A DNA stretch of 56,076 nucleotides from Legionellaceae bacterium (GTDB lineage Bacteria > Pseudomonadota > Gammaproteobacteria > Legionellales > Legionellaceae). A program made the translations under genes and the position numbers. Positions 18,401 through 25,668 of the stretch are shown one piece after another. The notes below the pieces were generated by a model. The model was not told the DNA's origin, searched no databases, and was given only the letters and a program-made list of their open reading frames with translations. The stretch's first letter is position 1, and every line of letters starts with the position of its first letter. The DNA lies in the NCBI GenBank assembly GCA_947474165.1, contig CANJHO010000005.1:1-56076 (forward strand), given 5' to 3'.

Positions 18401-21400
18401 TCTTCCAGTTTACAGTTCACTTCTTCAGGCATAGTGTCTTCGTCAGCCAGGTCACGAAGCTTGTGAGTAAATTTACAAAACTTGTCGAATAACGCATCTT
18501 TGAACTCGAGTTTTTTTAATTCAAACTCTTTTACCAATTGCAACGTTCTTTTTTCGACTCGGTTACGCCACGCTTTTAGGTTCTCCATGGTATCCGCATC
18601 GTCGACATCGCCAAGATCAGGGTACTGAGCCACTAATCGAGCCACCGTCTCTTGTTTATTGACTATCAGTTGTGCACTACCTTTATTACCTTGCCTAGAC
18701 GTTCGGCCAAAAGCCTGATCTTCAATTCTTAAATTACTAGGCATAAAAGTAACACAAACATAGAGCCCACCGTTTTTTTCAACCTCATCAGTGGTTGATA
18801 TATCGGTGCCACGGCCAGCTAAATTGGTGGCAGCTATGACCTTCTTGGCGCCTATTTTTTCAGAAATGACTGCGCTTTCATCATTATCACTGCGGGTGTA
18901 ACAGCTGACATTGTGGATATTAGCTTTTTTTAAGGCATCCTCTACGGCGCGTACTTTATTGATAGTTTCACAAATAACCAATGCTGCCCTACCCTTATCC
19001 ACTTCTTTTTTTACGGAGTTGACCACTTGGACCAGCCATTCATCAAAATCTTTAGCTAAAATGCCTGGGACCTCTTTAAAGTCCTTTTTTATGTAAGTGG
19101 GAACGAAGGCCAAATCCAGATCATAGACTTCTTTTAACAAATCTTGCGCATCTTTTGCGCCTAAGGTTCCTGTCAATCCATAAATATGCGCATACCGTTT
19201 GAAAAAAGCCATGTTGGAAATAAAGCTTGCGGTCAGATTTTCTGCCGTAAATTTTATACCGTGTTTTAATTGGAGAAATTGATGCAAAGCATCATCCCAT
19301 GCTGAATTCGCATGAACCATACCGGTATTCAGATAATCAACGGGTGCAATAATCTTATGTTCACCCTCTTTGGTGAAAATATAATCTTTACCCTCGGCAA
19401 AAGTTTCACTCGCAAGGACTGCAGAGTGGGCCCAATGAGGAGCCTGGCTTAAAACATAGGCATGCAAATGCTTAGGGATACGCGTAGTGGTAGCAGAAAG
19501 TCCAGGGGAATCAGTATCCGTGATGGCAGTTTTGAAATGATGTTCAAGCAGTAAACTCAAATGTTTAGATTCGGTCATCGTGCTTCCAGTGTCTTCATCC
19601 ATGGATAGGGTAACTTCTCCGACACTTAACTCATGCTTTCTTTTACACAAATGTATCCAAGCAGAGATGAATATTGTTTCTAACTCCGCCATCAGTGGCT
19701 TATGGCTGCCTAGCGATAAGATTTTTTGAGACTCATCGATGAACATGCTATCAACTTCATCAACTATCACCGTTTTATAAGGTCTTTTGCCTCGCGTGTT
19801 TTCTAATTTATATTCTTCGCGCAATAAATCAGATTGAAAATTATTGGCATCACCATAGACTATATCTGCCGCATAACACGCTTTAAAACCGGGGCGCATT
19901 TTAGGATCATCATCGGGATGCCAGTTGCTTGTGGCAGTCAAATCAAATAACTTAAAAAACTTGGCTTTAGCTTGAGCATCACGAAAAGCCAATACCGGCG
20001 AACTGGTGACCACATCTACTTTATCACCTTGCAATGCTTTAATAGCCGCAAGCATGGCGACTATGGTTGACTTGCCTTCACCAGTTGCAATTTCCGCTAA
20101 CCTGCGGGTATTTTTTGCATCGAGCAATAATAACAAGGAGATGAGCTGAGTAGCACGGGGTTCCTGCTTGGTCGCAAGGACATTACCCCGACTAATAACT
20201 GCGATTATTTCGGCTAGAAACTTCGGATCCTGCGCTTTTTGGGGTTGGTTTTTTATAGCCTTAGACCATCGTAAAATATCCTCTTCGTCCCATTCTTTAA
20301 TGGGTTTAATGGTTTTTTTGATGGGGGGTAATACGGAGTCTTTTTCAGAAACGTCACTTATTTCAGTGCGAAGTAATAAGGAATCTTTTTCAGAAGCTTC
20401 AGTTATTTCAGCTAGTTGTTGCTTAAGTGTGCCCTCTTTTAGTAACTGTAAGACATCGGGGTTATCTTCATTACGCTTATCCTTATCTAATTCTGCGAAT
20501 AATTGATCTAAGGTTCTTTCGCTTACAGGGTTCTCTGACGGGGACTCTTCAAGGTCTTCAGGATTTTCAAGGTCTTGAGCTGGCTCGTCCTCTTGGTCAT
20601 CCGATGCTGATTCGTAGGCCGAGTCCTCCATTGCATCAAGTATTTCTTGAACCTCATCAGGATGATTTTCGTGAGCCTTAGCGAGTAAGGCTACTACATC
20701 ATCTAAGAACTCTTCACTAACAACCGCTGCTTTTTCAAGCAGTATAGTCTTCGCAACCGGCAAAAAATCAAGCCAAATAAGTGCTTTAACCTGCTCCCTA
20801 GCTTCTTCAACCACCGTTTTTAAAAAATTCATCGCGGCTATGGAAGTGTCTGCATGATTTAAGGCAGCAATTACCTGTTTCCTTACCCTATAGTCAGCAA
20901 GGTTATTCGGATGGTAGGACAAGGTTACTAGGCACACTTCTGTTAATGCTGGATTTTTTTTCTTTAAAACACCGGCTAAGGCACCAAGCTCATCCTCCAT
21001 AAAAGCATTTTTATTATTTCGAGCGGAATAGCCCATTACTGCTATCGCTTGTTTCCTCAGCTCCAAATCATAGCCAGCATCATTAATAATTTCACCCAAA
21101 GCACAAAGCGCATCACCTTCGAGGCCGTATTTTTTATCTCGACTTCCGTCCTGACTTAATAGGTGATGCAAAGGCAATACAGCGTAGGGCCACATTTTGC
21201 TATCTTTAGCTTCTAACAATTCCACTAAATAACCAAGAAACACCTCTTGTTGCTTATTTGGACCCGTACTGACCTCCATGATTTCAAACAGTTGCGAAAC
21301 TGCCTCTACACTTTGACTAGCATCATCAACCAGGTGACCTATTATAGCAGCAGCATATTTGCTAAGTTCAAAATTTTGACCAAACAAAACCTGTTGCAAC

Positions 21401-22281
21401 AAACTAATTATTTTTGTAAAAACCTCCGGTGCGATGTCCAATCTATTTTTTTCTTGGGTGAAACAGGCCATTAACACATAACAGTAAAAGGCTAGATCTT
21501 GACTGGAGCTTTTCGGGTTATCCAGTGCCTTAGATAAGGCTGCAGATAAAGCTTCAAACACTAGCCCCGGTATGCATTGACCATTTCTGGCACAAGTCGC
21601 TAGGATGTCATAGCAATGATCCTGCGTTTCAGACGTTTGATTAGCATCTAAAATAATCTGACTTAAGAGTTCATACGTTGCTAGTGATAACGCTTGATCC
21701 TTATTTTTTTCTACAAGCTCAAATAAAAATAAGCTGATGTCTTGTTTATTTTCATGCCGAATAAAAGCAGACTCCACATATTGCACACTATTTTTTGCAA
21801 GGAGCTGGTCACTCTTTAGTGCTAACTCCAGGGCTGACGCGGCAATAGAACCCAGTGTTTCATCCTCATGTTCCAACACCTGTTCTAAGGCTTGGATAAT
21901 CCCCGGTGATAAGTATCGATCACTACAAGAAAAAGCGATGGTATGACAACAGGCTTCCCGTACCGCCATTTGCTTATCATTAAGCAGTGTGGCGGATAGA
22001 ATTTCAAGCGTTTCTAGGGGTAATTTATGATCATCTAGTGCGAGCGTTTTTAGGGCATTTACGCAACAAAGCCTGTGCATAGCTTCATTTGGAATAGCTA
22101 AATCGGCATCGCGTAAAAATGCGCTTACAATTTGAATTTCAACAAGATCATCATCGGGATGATAACGGGCTGCCCAGGCTTTGTAAGCTTCCTGAATTTC
22201 ATCGTCAGATAAAAAATCAAAATCAGTTTCTGCTATACCTAAAACATCGTATATAGTGTTCATTATTTCGTAATTCTCCAC
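12496..22281 (-). CDS. giant SecA-motor multi-toxin protein, 3261 aa
   Basis: Approximate domain order by residue follows. 1-45 is J-domain-like (YDVLG...EAYKAWAARYHPD). 55-560 holds HEAT/ARM-type helical repeats. 690-1240 is a SecA-like DEAD motor with Walker A TGEGKS (about 732), DEVD (about 841), TNLAGRGTD (about 1155) and FGRTSRQGNKG (about 1197). 1345-1430 holds TPRs, and 1515-1570 a hydrophobic hairpin. 1830-2230 is a repetitive Pro/Ala/Ser linker. 2230-2360 is a cholera/pertussis-type ADP-ribosyltransferase (YRGSS, YISTSTS, GEGEKAV). 2780-2870 is NlpC/P60-like (Cys in CQDFI, His in RHYAIYLAD). 2975-3095 is a second ART-like domain, and a glycine-zipper hydrophobic tail ends the protein. 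Start is GTG at 22281 or ATG at 22263; the latter has GGAG twelve bases upstream. I know no characterised homologue with this order. Confidence 0.85.
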   Translation of the reverse strand: MENYEIMNTIYDVLGIAETDFDFLSDDEIQEAYKAWAARYHPDDDLVEIQIVSAFLRDADLAIPNEAMHRLCCVNALKTLALDDHKLPLETLEILSATLLNDKQMAVREACCHTIAFSCSDRYLSPGIIQALEQVLEHEDETLGSIAASALELALKSDQLLAKNSVQYVESAFIRHENKQDISLFLFELVEKNKDQALSLATYELLSQIILDANQTSETQDHCYDILATCARNGQCIPGLVFEALSAALSKALDNPKSSSQDLAFYCYVLMACFTQEKNRLDIAPEVFTKIISLLQQVLFGQNFELSKYAAAIIGHLVDDASQSVEAVSQLFEIMEVSTGPNKQQEVFLGYLVELLEAKDSKMWPYAVLPLHHLLSQDGSRDKKYGLEGDALCALGEIINDAGYDLELRKQAIAVMGYSARNNKNAFMEDELGALAGVLKKKNPALTEVCLVTLSYHPNNLADYRVRKQVIAALNHADTSIAAMNFLKTVVEEAREQVKALIWLDFLPVAKTILLEKAAVVSEEFLDDVVALLAKAHENHPDEVQEILDAMEDSAYESASDDQEDEPAQDLENPEDLEESPSENPVSERTLDQLFAELDKDKRNEDNPDVLQLLKEGTLKQQLAEITEASEKDSLLLRTEISDVSEKDSVLPPIKKTIKPIKEWDEEDILRWSKAIKNQPQKAQDPKFLAEIIAVISRGNVLATKQEPRATQLISLLLLLDAKNTRRLAEIATGEGKSTIVAMLAAIKALQGDKVDVVTSSPVLAFRDAQAKAKFFKLFDLTATSNWHPDDDPKMRPGFKACYAADIVYGDANNFQSDLLREEYKLENTRGKRPYKTVIVDEVDSMFIDESQKILSLGSHKPLMAELETIFISAWIHLCKRKHELSVGEVTLSMDEDTGSTMTESKHLSLLLEHHFKTAITDTDSPGLSATTTRIPKHLHAYVLSQAPHWAHSAVLASETFAEGKDYIFTKEGEHKIIAPVDYLNTGMVHANSAWDDALHQFLQLKHGIKFTAENLTASFISNMAFFKRYAHIYGLTGTLGAKDAQDLLKEVYDLDLAFVPTYIKKDFKEVPGILAKDFDEWLVQVVNSVKKEVDKGRAALVICETINKVRAVEDALKKANIHNVSCYTRSDNDESAVISEKIGAKKVIAATNLAGRGTDISTTDEVEKNGGLYVCVTFMPSNLRIEDQAFGRTSRQGNKGSAQLIVNKQETVARLVAQYPDLGDVDDADTMENLKAWRNRVEKRTLQLVKEFELKKLEFKDALFDKFCKFTHKLRDLADEDTMPEEVNCKLEEVEEQWGFWLKNVTRDMAKKRTVDEKEVLDSFEVFKRQIEHNYIHGSLQNPAQWVKLGNQYSQDAKKFSLAQAAYLKAIELEPHAVTAANAHYGLGHYYRAQKNNQAAWKELKKARSVLNEHVIPKLEADLQMLHYVNQNQTMVANIEQVQRRIIILRSTIGRINGEISFFKNAKREVLASGVSLGSMFDENNIPLDEIQELNNLGLPRLYNLQEKQEETKKKSGFGAWIRRGLVVIAGICQIVIGACLTATGNTYAGKMLIDMGVSDIIYAIRSAVEGTACNWRDYKFHKIVSTAIIWATMSMNYLRDSAAAKNAAKNTAKEAVKTAVKETAKSTAGNTVFTAAVKTQILQAVQSGVIREAILIGFDRIAKGVIANYKEEIEDSVRSTLLNRFNRPDFQQQIDKILAVDAENGNDHYAKLLNQIAFKLIHPKQNAFASMAESIFKGIANQVPVLGTALKVADIVRAIEKITSLCDDFCDEFSAKLSHIVHKLPPLKGPARSSDELKTQRDNLYNGITEQITHCIMAYLRNETVAPLGDLMMGDCMHKLVTDALTPAKPKPPKKLPEMMSVAESLSIDPNSPEMINVAESLAVGKMVNVPGEAAPSKKGSKANARAGTKKPAPKSDQKSDKKSDQKPAKMQNGPENKQNQHCPKTVYEDDVNQQTVVGCSNSAQTPIDGSLSSPPAKNPAADKLLGAAGVTKPLMTPLPSGPLNPMNLAGSLSINQMVSPPSATINASGPAIKTGVISHTAPSVPMSANAMAIAVALAETPPNPIGTPAQAAAETGTHCPKTVYQDDINQQTVVGCSNSAQTPIDGSLSSRLGTKSVADAISDVARETGQLRTPFSPLPAVAQTGEPSVLGKLVSLFIPSAEAAPNSINPLPKSEEHTSFFDNILAKISDTLNFNKQDDFTDRRESSGAHMIPIFSVNTGKAKSAENKIHFLYRGSSGLPAEVFDNGFSARGNNTDLRAHALPSDTVYTIEDSAYISTSTSKSAAANFPRVSKKNELFLYQINPQPQAIDVLTALEPYKNQIDASDWGMSVRGEGEKAVPYKIRPQDIKGAWTVKLSSFFETEGVGPFTQRKVTKTFIPNPNYRLPLDVQIFQYAKMLSQAATAAGAIVDGVSLFNAYMDSLKSNNYDILGLESARIAGGWSGAFAVGSRLAAASAEMCVPFGPYGPPVCGVVGGLAGSVLGYMGGGSFATEIYGPIQNGSLTDFLFSNPQKTDGTSAIGELVSLLIPSAEAATNAMSQTASAEMGHCPKTVYQDDINQRTVFRCADSAKTPPGGFLTSRLDRQSVADSISGVARDTGSLRTPFPPALEPMNLAGSVAINQMASSPSVTIKPSGSGVQTAVVSPSTNQMTALPVGTIATILTQEKMSKVAACEQDPACQLLRIVPSDVQEREGKVQLTGLCEPIHSKVLVKDKNRSILEENLLQSLNNTIEQTQRLLICQEENYGHTCDPINLPAPIVQNILHFLKAEHPVTEWRCQDFIRAAHGFNFTPNELTVEKQFYIPYGESQPAPGDAVALLDSVGRVRHYAIYLADDLFLSKYGGCNRLEISKLNEMHTVYGTDSSVLLRPIAPEDVSVMRNWDKGKNGIFKEPFQLAPAPATTQSGQTFVLGKLVSLLIPSAEAAQPATDTPSRSMDMTPVVKGLQQTPFTLFNQARDAALPAAGAGMFADGMRFFNPLVSHTTNKQGVNSILRDGVRLESHPSNLFGGKAFYVAQEGFSALEVEGTRTLAYSLSRKIKIYDTSESIPVRTRSSEYKKALNAGFDAIKYEGQVRIARGRYYMHPDPTFSSTQYSYNLAIISDPNQHLKPIGVYSIPETGVSSMSAMSVPTIRVIQGLGLAGTAVAVGHAGYEIMNSDTPWLESAHQASLLGAAYYGGMTVGGLAIQPCSALGAAFPPAAAISVPSCIAAASLVGGALAATGADLTWGFGADLLGVPQDSESANIGDITEDEYAELYYRLGY
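13508..13543 (-). repeat. linker repeat B, copy 3 (LVSLLIPSAEAA)
   Basis: This is one of three near-identical segments of about 36 bp within the giant gene, encoding LVSLLIPSAEAA. This copy lies between the NlpC-like and second ART-like modules. The encoded string resembles a hydrophobic stretch with an AxA-type processing site. Confidence 0.8.
14537..14633 (-). repeat. linker repeat A, copy 3
   Basis: This segment of about 97 bp encodes CPKTVYQDDINQRTVF and following residues. It is the most diverged of three copies (others at 15944-16040 and 16354-16450) and lies between the first ART and the NlpC-like module. Confidence 0.8.
14675..14710 (-). repeat. linker repeat B, copy 2 (LVSLLIPSAEAA)
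   Basis: This is the second copy of the short hydrophobic linker. It sits just after the glycine-rich tail of the first ART module and directly before linker repeat A. Confidence 0.8.
15782..15816 (-). repeat. linker repeat B, copy 1 (LVSLFIPSAEAA)
   Basis: This is the first copy in protein order. It precedes the first ART module and follows linker repeat A copy 2. Confidence 0.8.
15944..16040 (-). repeat. linker repeat A, copy 2
   Basis: This encodes CPKTVYQDDINQQTVVGCSN and then SAQTPIDGSLSS. It is nearly identical at DNA level to the copy at 16354-16450, implying recent duplication or ongoing gene conversion. Confidence 0.85.
16354..16450 (-). repeat. linker repeat A, copy 1
   Basis: This encodes CPKTVYEDDVNQQTVVGCSN and then SAQTPIDGSLSS. 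It is the first of the three copies in protein order and follows a lysine-rich KSDQKSDKKSDQ stretch. Confidence 0.85.
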
Positions 22282-22320
22282 ATCATTTTGTAATTCTCTA
22301 CATAATTTCGTAATTCTCTG
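22261..22320 (-). repeat. three 20-bp tandem repeats at the giant-gene start
   Basis: Units at 22261-22280, 22281-22300 and 22301-22320 share, on the minus strand, GAGAATTACRAAAT followed by an ATG. Each unit carries a GAGA/GGAG Shine-Dalgarno-like core and a start-like codon, but the units are 20 bp apart and so in different frames. Only the last is in frame for the 3261-residue protein. Confidence 0.75.
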
Positions 22321-22346
22321 TCATCCCGACGAATTTATCTGTCTTA

Positions 22347-22401
22347 AATTAATTACCGTTCGTGCCTCTATCTTCCTCCTCAGCACGAACGGTAATTAAT
22401 T
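22347..22401. terminator. 19-bp perfect inverted repeat between coiled-coil and giant genes
   Basis: AATTAATTACCGTTCGTGC at 22347-22365 is mirrored at 22383-22401 around a 17-base pyrimidine-rich loop. It lies 80 bp after the stop of the 807-residue gene and 66 bp before the giant gene start. It could be a terminator or attenuator between them, or an operator. No strong T run follows. Confidence 0.6.
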
Positions 22402-22476
22402 CAATATGTGTACATACCTTAAGTCCAGGAGATCCCTCGTCGCACGCTCCTCTCAGATGACGTACCCAGTTACATT

Positions 22477-23125
22477 ATTCCTCAAATTGACATCGTTTGT
22501 TGAACAGTATCTTGTGCATTAGAGGCTCCCAATGCGATGATTCTTGCACGAATTGCTGCGGGAAGCGCGGCCAAATCGATATGCTGGGCATTTGCTTCAA
22601 CATTCAAAATACCTGCAGCAAATTCAGCATCCTGAGCGCTACTCACAAGCTTGCCATGATCCATAGCCTTAGAAGTGGTCTTAAAAAATTCCTGAAAGGA
22701 CTTATTCTTTCTCTTGGCCTCTCGTGCTTTATTACCAAGGCAGCTTAATGCTTGCTTAGCTGTCTGCAAGGCGGGCTTAGCCAAATCAAAAGCGGTATCA
22801 AGCGTTTTAGGGTCAGCCGCCGCTTGTGGAGAACCATTAGCGCTAGGGTTGAATAACTCGGCCAACCGCGTCAATGAGTTTTTGCTATTATCGGGATTAC
22901 TGAAAAACCGCTGTGCACACAACAAAGATTGTTCTTTCTGTTTCTGTATCTGATGGGGATTCTGTTCTACTGGCACACGAGTACACGCAGTAGCTAAGAT
23001 ATCCAAAAATAAAAGACAGGTAGCTGAGTTTATTGCAGGATCAGTGAGAGCAATAGCAAACTCATCCGAGGTAAGTGCATCAAAGCAAACTTTCAATATC
23101 AATTCAAGTGATTTTAAGGAAGGAC
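22477..23125 (-). repeat. duplicated C-terminal domain DNA, copy 1
   Basis: About 650 bp are highly similar to 25022-25668, including a few bases past the stop codon. The duplication covers the shared C-terminal domain of the two coiled-coil genes. Confidence 0.85.
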
Positions 23126-24905
23126 TTGCACCCTGTACTGGTTGCGCTTCAACTTTAGCTTGCTTTTCATCTACCTTTTGCTTTGCTAATCGGTCTGCTT
23201 CTAAACAAGCCTTTGCTTGGAGTGCGCTATCTTCAGCTTCAGCAGCTTCTACTGCTACTTTATGTTGCGCTACAGCTTCCAGAAATTCTATTTTACGCGC
23301 TCGTTTTTCAGCGGGGAGGCGAAAAGCCTGCGCTTGTTGAGCGTCGCGTTGCTCTCCTTTTTGTAGACTTTCCAATTCTTTTGCTATCTTACTTGCCATT
23401 TCGTCTGATTTTTGTACCGCCTCCTTGTCTATGCGCTGCTCCCTTTCTTTCCGTGCTATTTTTTGAGCATCCCAATATTCTTCTGAGCCTAGATAGGGAT
23501 CCTCTTGAATTAGACGTTGTTCTTGAGCTCGAGATGTCTCTACATACGCTCGAGCCGCCTGCAACCCGATTATATGCTCGGGTTGAGCTGTCCCCACTAA
23601 ATTATGGTAGTGAACAGTTGCCTCCCAGGACCTTGCACGTGCTTCGGCATGTACCACAGTTGCTCTTGCAGCTGCAAGAGCAACTGTTCTTTGAGCAGGT
23701 CTTGTAGCGTGATAGATTGCAATTTCAGGCGCTCGTTCCGCTATGAGTGTGCTTAGACGTTGAGTAGCCGCTTCCATTTTTAATTTCTCACATTCAACTC
23801 TTACTCGCGCCTCTATAACTATACTTTCTGCCCATGCTATTTTTTCTGCCATGCATTCTATCTTTGCTACTGCCCAAGCCACGTATTGTACCGTTTTTTC
23901 ATAAGCTGTTTTTCGTGCATTATCTTCAACAACTGCAAGCATTGGATTAAGGTGTTTGTCCGCCATATATTGAACGATGCCTAGCTTTTGTGCTTCTTTT
24001 TCACAGGCGATCCTTGCATCTATTTCACCCACACGTATCGCCGCATCGTGAACGACAATGACAAGCGCTTTTTCGACCGCCATTTGTTTGGTTTTTTCTT
24101 CAATTAATCGCTCAGCAGCTTCTACCTTCAATGACGCATTATCAACGCGTTCCGCTGCTTTTACCTCTAATTGTCGAACTGCTGTTTGTCTTGCTACTTC
24201 ATATAGAGGTTCCAATGCATCTACAATTTTCTCAACAATAGCTTGTTCGTTAGTCACTAGAGCAGTGAGCCGTGGTTTGTTGAGACGACATTCAGCTGCA
24301 AATTCATAATGCATATGCAATACTCTACCCTCCCACTCCTTAAGACGGTTCTCAGCATTTACTTGGTGTGATTTTTGAGAGAGAAAATTGGCTACTTCAC
24401 GATTCACGTCTCCTTCTGCCCCTCTCATCGGTCTTTGCGCTATTTCGGGTATTTCCGCCACACGTTTTGCTTCTGATGCTACTTGATCCTCTTGGGCTGC
24501 ACACAGAACTGCTTCGTGAGCCGCGCGTTGTGTCGCTGCTCGTTGTTGTTCCAATGCTTGAGCATTACGTTGTGCTACTATTTGAGCTTCACGTTGTGCT
24601 GCTTCGTGAGCCGCGAGCTGAACCGCTGCTTGTTCTGCCGCTATTTTTTGACGAGCTAATGTCAGACGATCTGATAAAAATTTGTCATATTTTTCATATT
24701 TTCCATCAGAACCAGAGTGTTTACGTGATAACTCTTGGAGTTGCTCAATTCTAACTATTTGTTCTGCCGCTGTTTCTTGATCTAATATAGGCCTAATAAA
24801 ATCTATTGGATCGCCCCAGCTCCCGCCGCCGCCACCTGACCAAGTGCCGCTGCTGTTAAAAGACAGCTTCCCAGTACCATCAAAACCACTCATACCATTT
24901 CCCAT
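22482..24905 (-). CDS. coiled-coil protein with shared C-terminal domain, 807 aa
   Basis: The product is not recognised. It starts with a Gly/Ser-rich segment (residues 1-35), then a very long Ala/Glu/Gln-rich region (about 50-580) of repeated AAERAE-like heptads predicted to be coiled coil. It ends in a 215-residue helical domain that is almost identical to that of the 975-residue neighbour (SLKSLELILKVCFDALTSDE onward, ending NAQDTVQQTMSI). An AAGGGG ribosome site lies 8 bases before ATG. It probably belongs to one transcription unit with the giant gene. Possible roles are scaffold, partner or effector of the multi-toxin; none is proven. Confidence 0.75.
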   Translation of the reverse strand: MGNGMSGFDGTGKLSFNSSGTWSGGGGGSWGDPIDFIRPILDQETAAEQIVRIEQLQELSRKHSGSDGKYEKYDKFLSDRLTLARQKIAAEQAAVQLAAHEAAQREAQIVAQRNAQALEQQRAATQRAAHEAVLCAAQEDQVASEAKRVAEIPEIAQRPMRGAEGDVNREVANFLSQKSHQVNAENRLKEWEGRVLHMHYEFAAECRLNKPRLTALVTNEQAIVEKIVDALEPLYEVARQTAVRQLEVKAAERVDNASLKVEAAERLIEEKTKQMAVEKALVIVVHDAAIRVGEIDARIACEKEAQKLGIVQYMADKHLNPMLAVVEDNARKTAYEKTVQYVAWAVAKIECMAEKIAWAESIVIEARVRVECEKLKMEAATQRLSTLIAERAPEIAIYHATRPAQRTVALAAARATVVHAEARARSWEATVHYHNLVGTAQPEHIIGLQAARAYVETSRAQEQRLIQEDPYLGSEEYWDAQKIARKEREQRIDKEAVQKSDEMASKIAKELESLQKGEQRDAQQAQAFRLPAEKRARKIEFLEAVAQHKVAVEAAEAEDSALQAKACLEADRLAKQKVDEKQAKVEAQPVQGASPSLKSLELILKVCFDALTSDEFAIALTDPAINSATCLLFLDILATACTRVPVEQNPHQIQKQKEQSLLCAQRFFSNPDNSKNSLTRLAELFNPSANGSPQAAADPKTLDTAFDLAKPALQTAKQALSCLGNKAREAKRKNKSFQEFFKTTSKAMDHGKLVSSAQDAEFAAGILNVEANAQHIDLAALPAAIRARIIALGASNAQDTVQQTMSI

Positions 24906-24976
24906 AACATCTGCCCCTTAAAATAATTGATTTGAATTTTATAATGCGCAAAGATAACACATCATATTTTGTCACA

Positions 24977-24997
24977 TCACCTAACTGGGTTAAGTGA
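24977..24997 (-). promoter_or_regulatory. palindrome upstream of the 807-aa gene
   Basis: On the minus strand this reads CACTTAAC-CCA-GTTAGGTG. A matching dyad with a different single mismatch precedes the 975-residue gene. Both lie 70-100 bp before the start codon and are followed by a conserved leader ending TTATTTTAAGGGG. This suggests a common regulator. Confidence 0.55.
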
Positions 24998-25021
24998 TAA
25001 AACAGAAAAAATGAAATCATG

Positions 25022-25668
25022 ATTCCTCAAATTGACATCGTTTGTTGAACAGTATCTTGTGCATTAGAGGCTCCCAATGCGGTAATTTTTGCACGAATTG
25101 CTGCAGGAAGCGCGGCCAAATCGATATGCGGGGCGTTCGCTCCAACATTCAAAATGCCTGCTGCAAATTCAGTGTCCTGTGCGGTACTCACCAACTTGCC
25201 ATGATCCATAGCCTTAGAAGTGGTCTTAAAAAATTCCTGAAAGGACTTATTCTTTCTCTTGGCCTCTCGAGCTTTATTACCAAGACAGCTTAATGCTTGC
25301 TTAGCTGTCTGCAAGGCGGGCTTAGCCAAATCAAAAGCGGTATCAAGCGTTTTAAAGTCAGACACCGCTGGTAGGGAAACATTAGCGCTAGGGTTGAAGA
25401 GTTCAGCCAAACGCGCCAGTGAGTTTTTGCTGTTATCGGGATTACTGAAAAACCGCTGTGCACACAACAAAGATTGTTCTTTCTGTTTCTGTATCTGATG
25501 GGGATTCTGTTCGACAGGAACACGAGTGCATGTAGTAGCTAAGATATCCAAAAGTAAAAGATAGGTAGTTGAGTTTATTGCCGGATCAGTGAAAGCAATA
25601 GCAAACTCATCCGAGGTAAGTGCATCAAAGCAACATTTCAATAGCAACTCAACCGATTTTAAGGATAG
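25022..25668 (-). repeat. duplicated C-terminal domain DNA, copy 2
   Basis: This is the partner of 22477-23125. The similarity stops sharply at the start of the shared domain, as expected for domain duplication or gene conversion. Confidence 0.85.

Noticed and set aside
22714..24754. Several long plus-strand frames opposite the coiled-coil genes
   Set aside because: They are antisense shadows caused by GC-biased Ala/Glu codons; the minus strand has ribosome sites and paralogue support.
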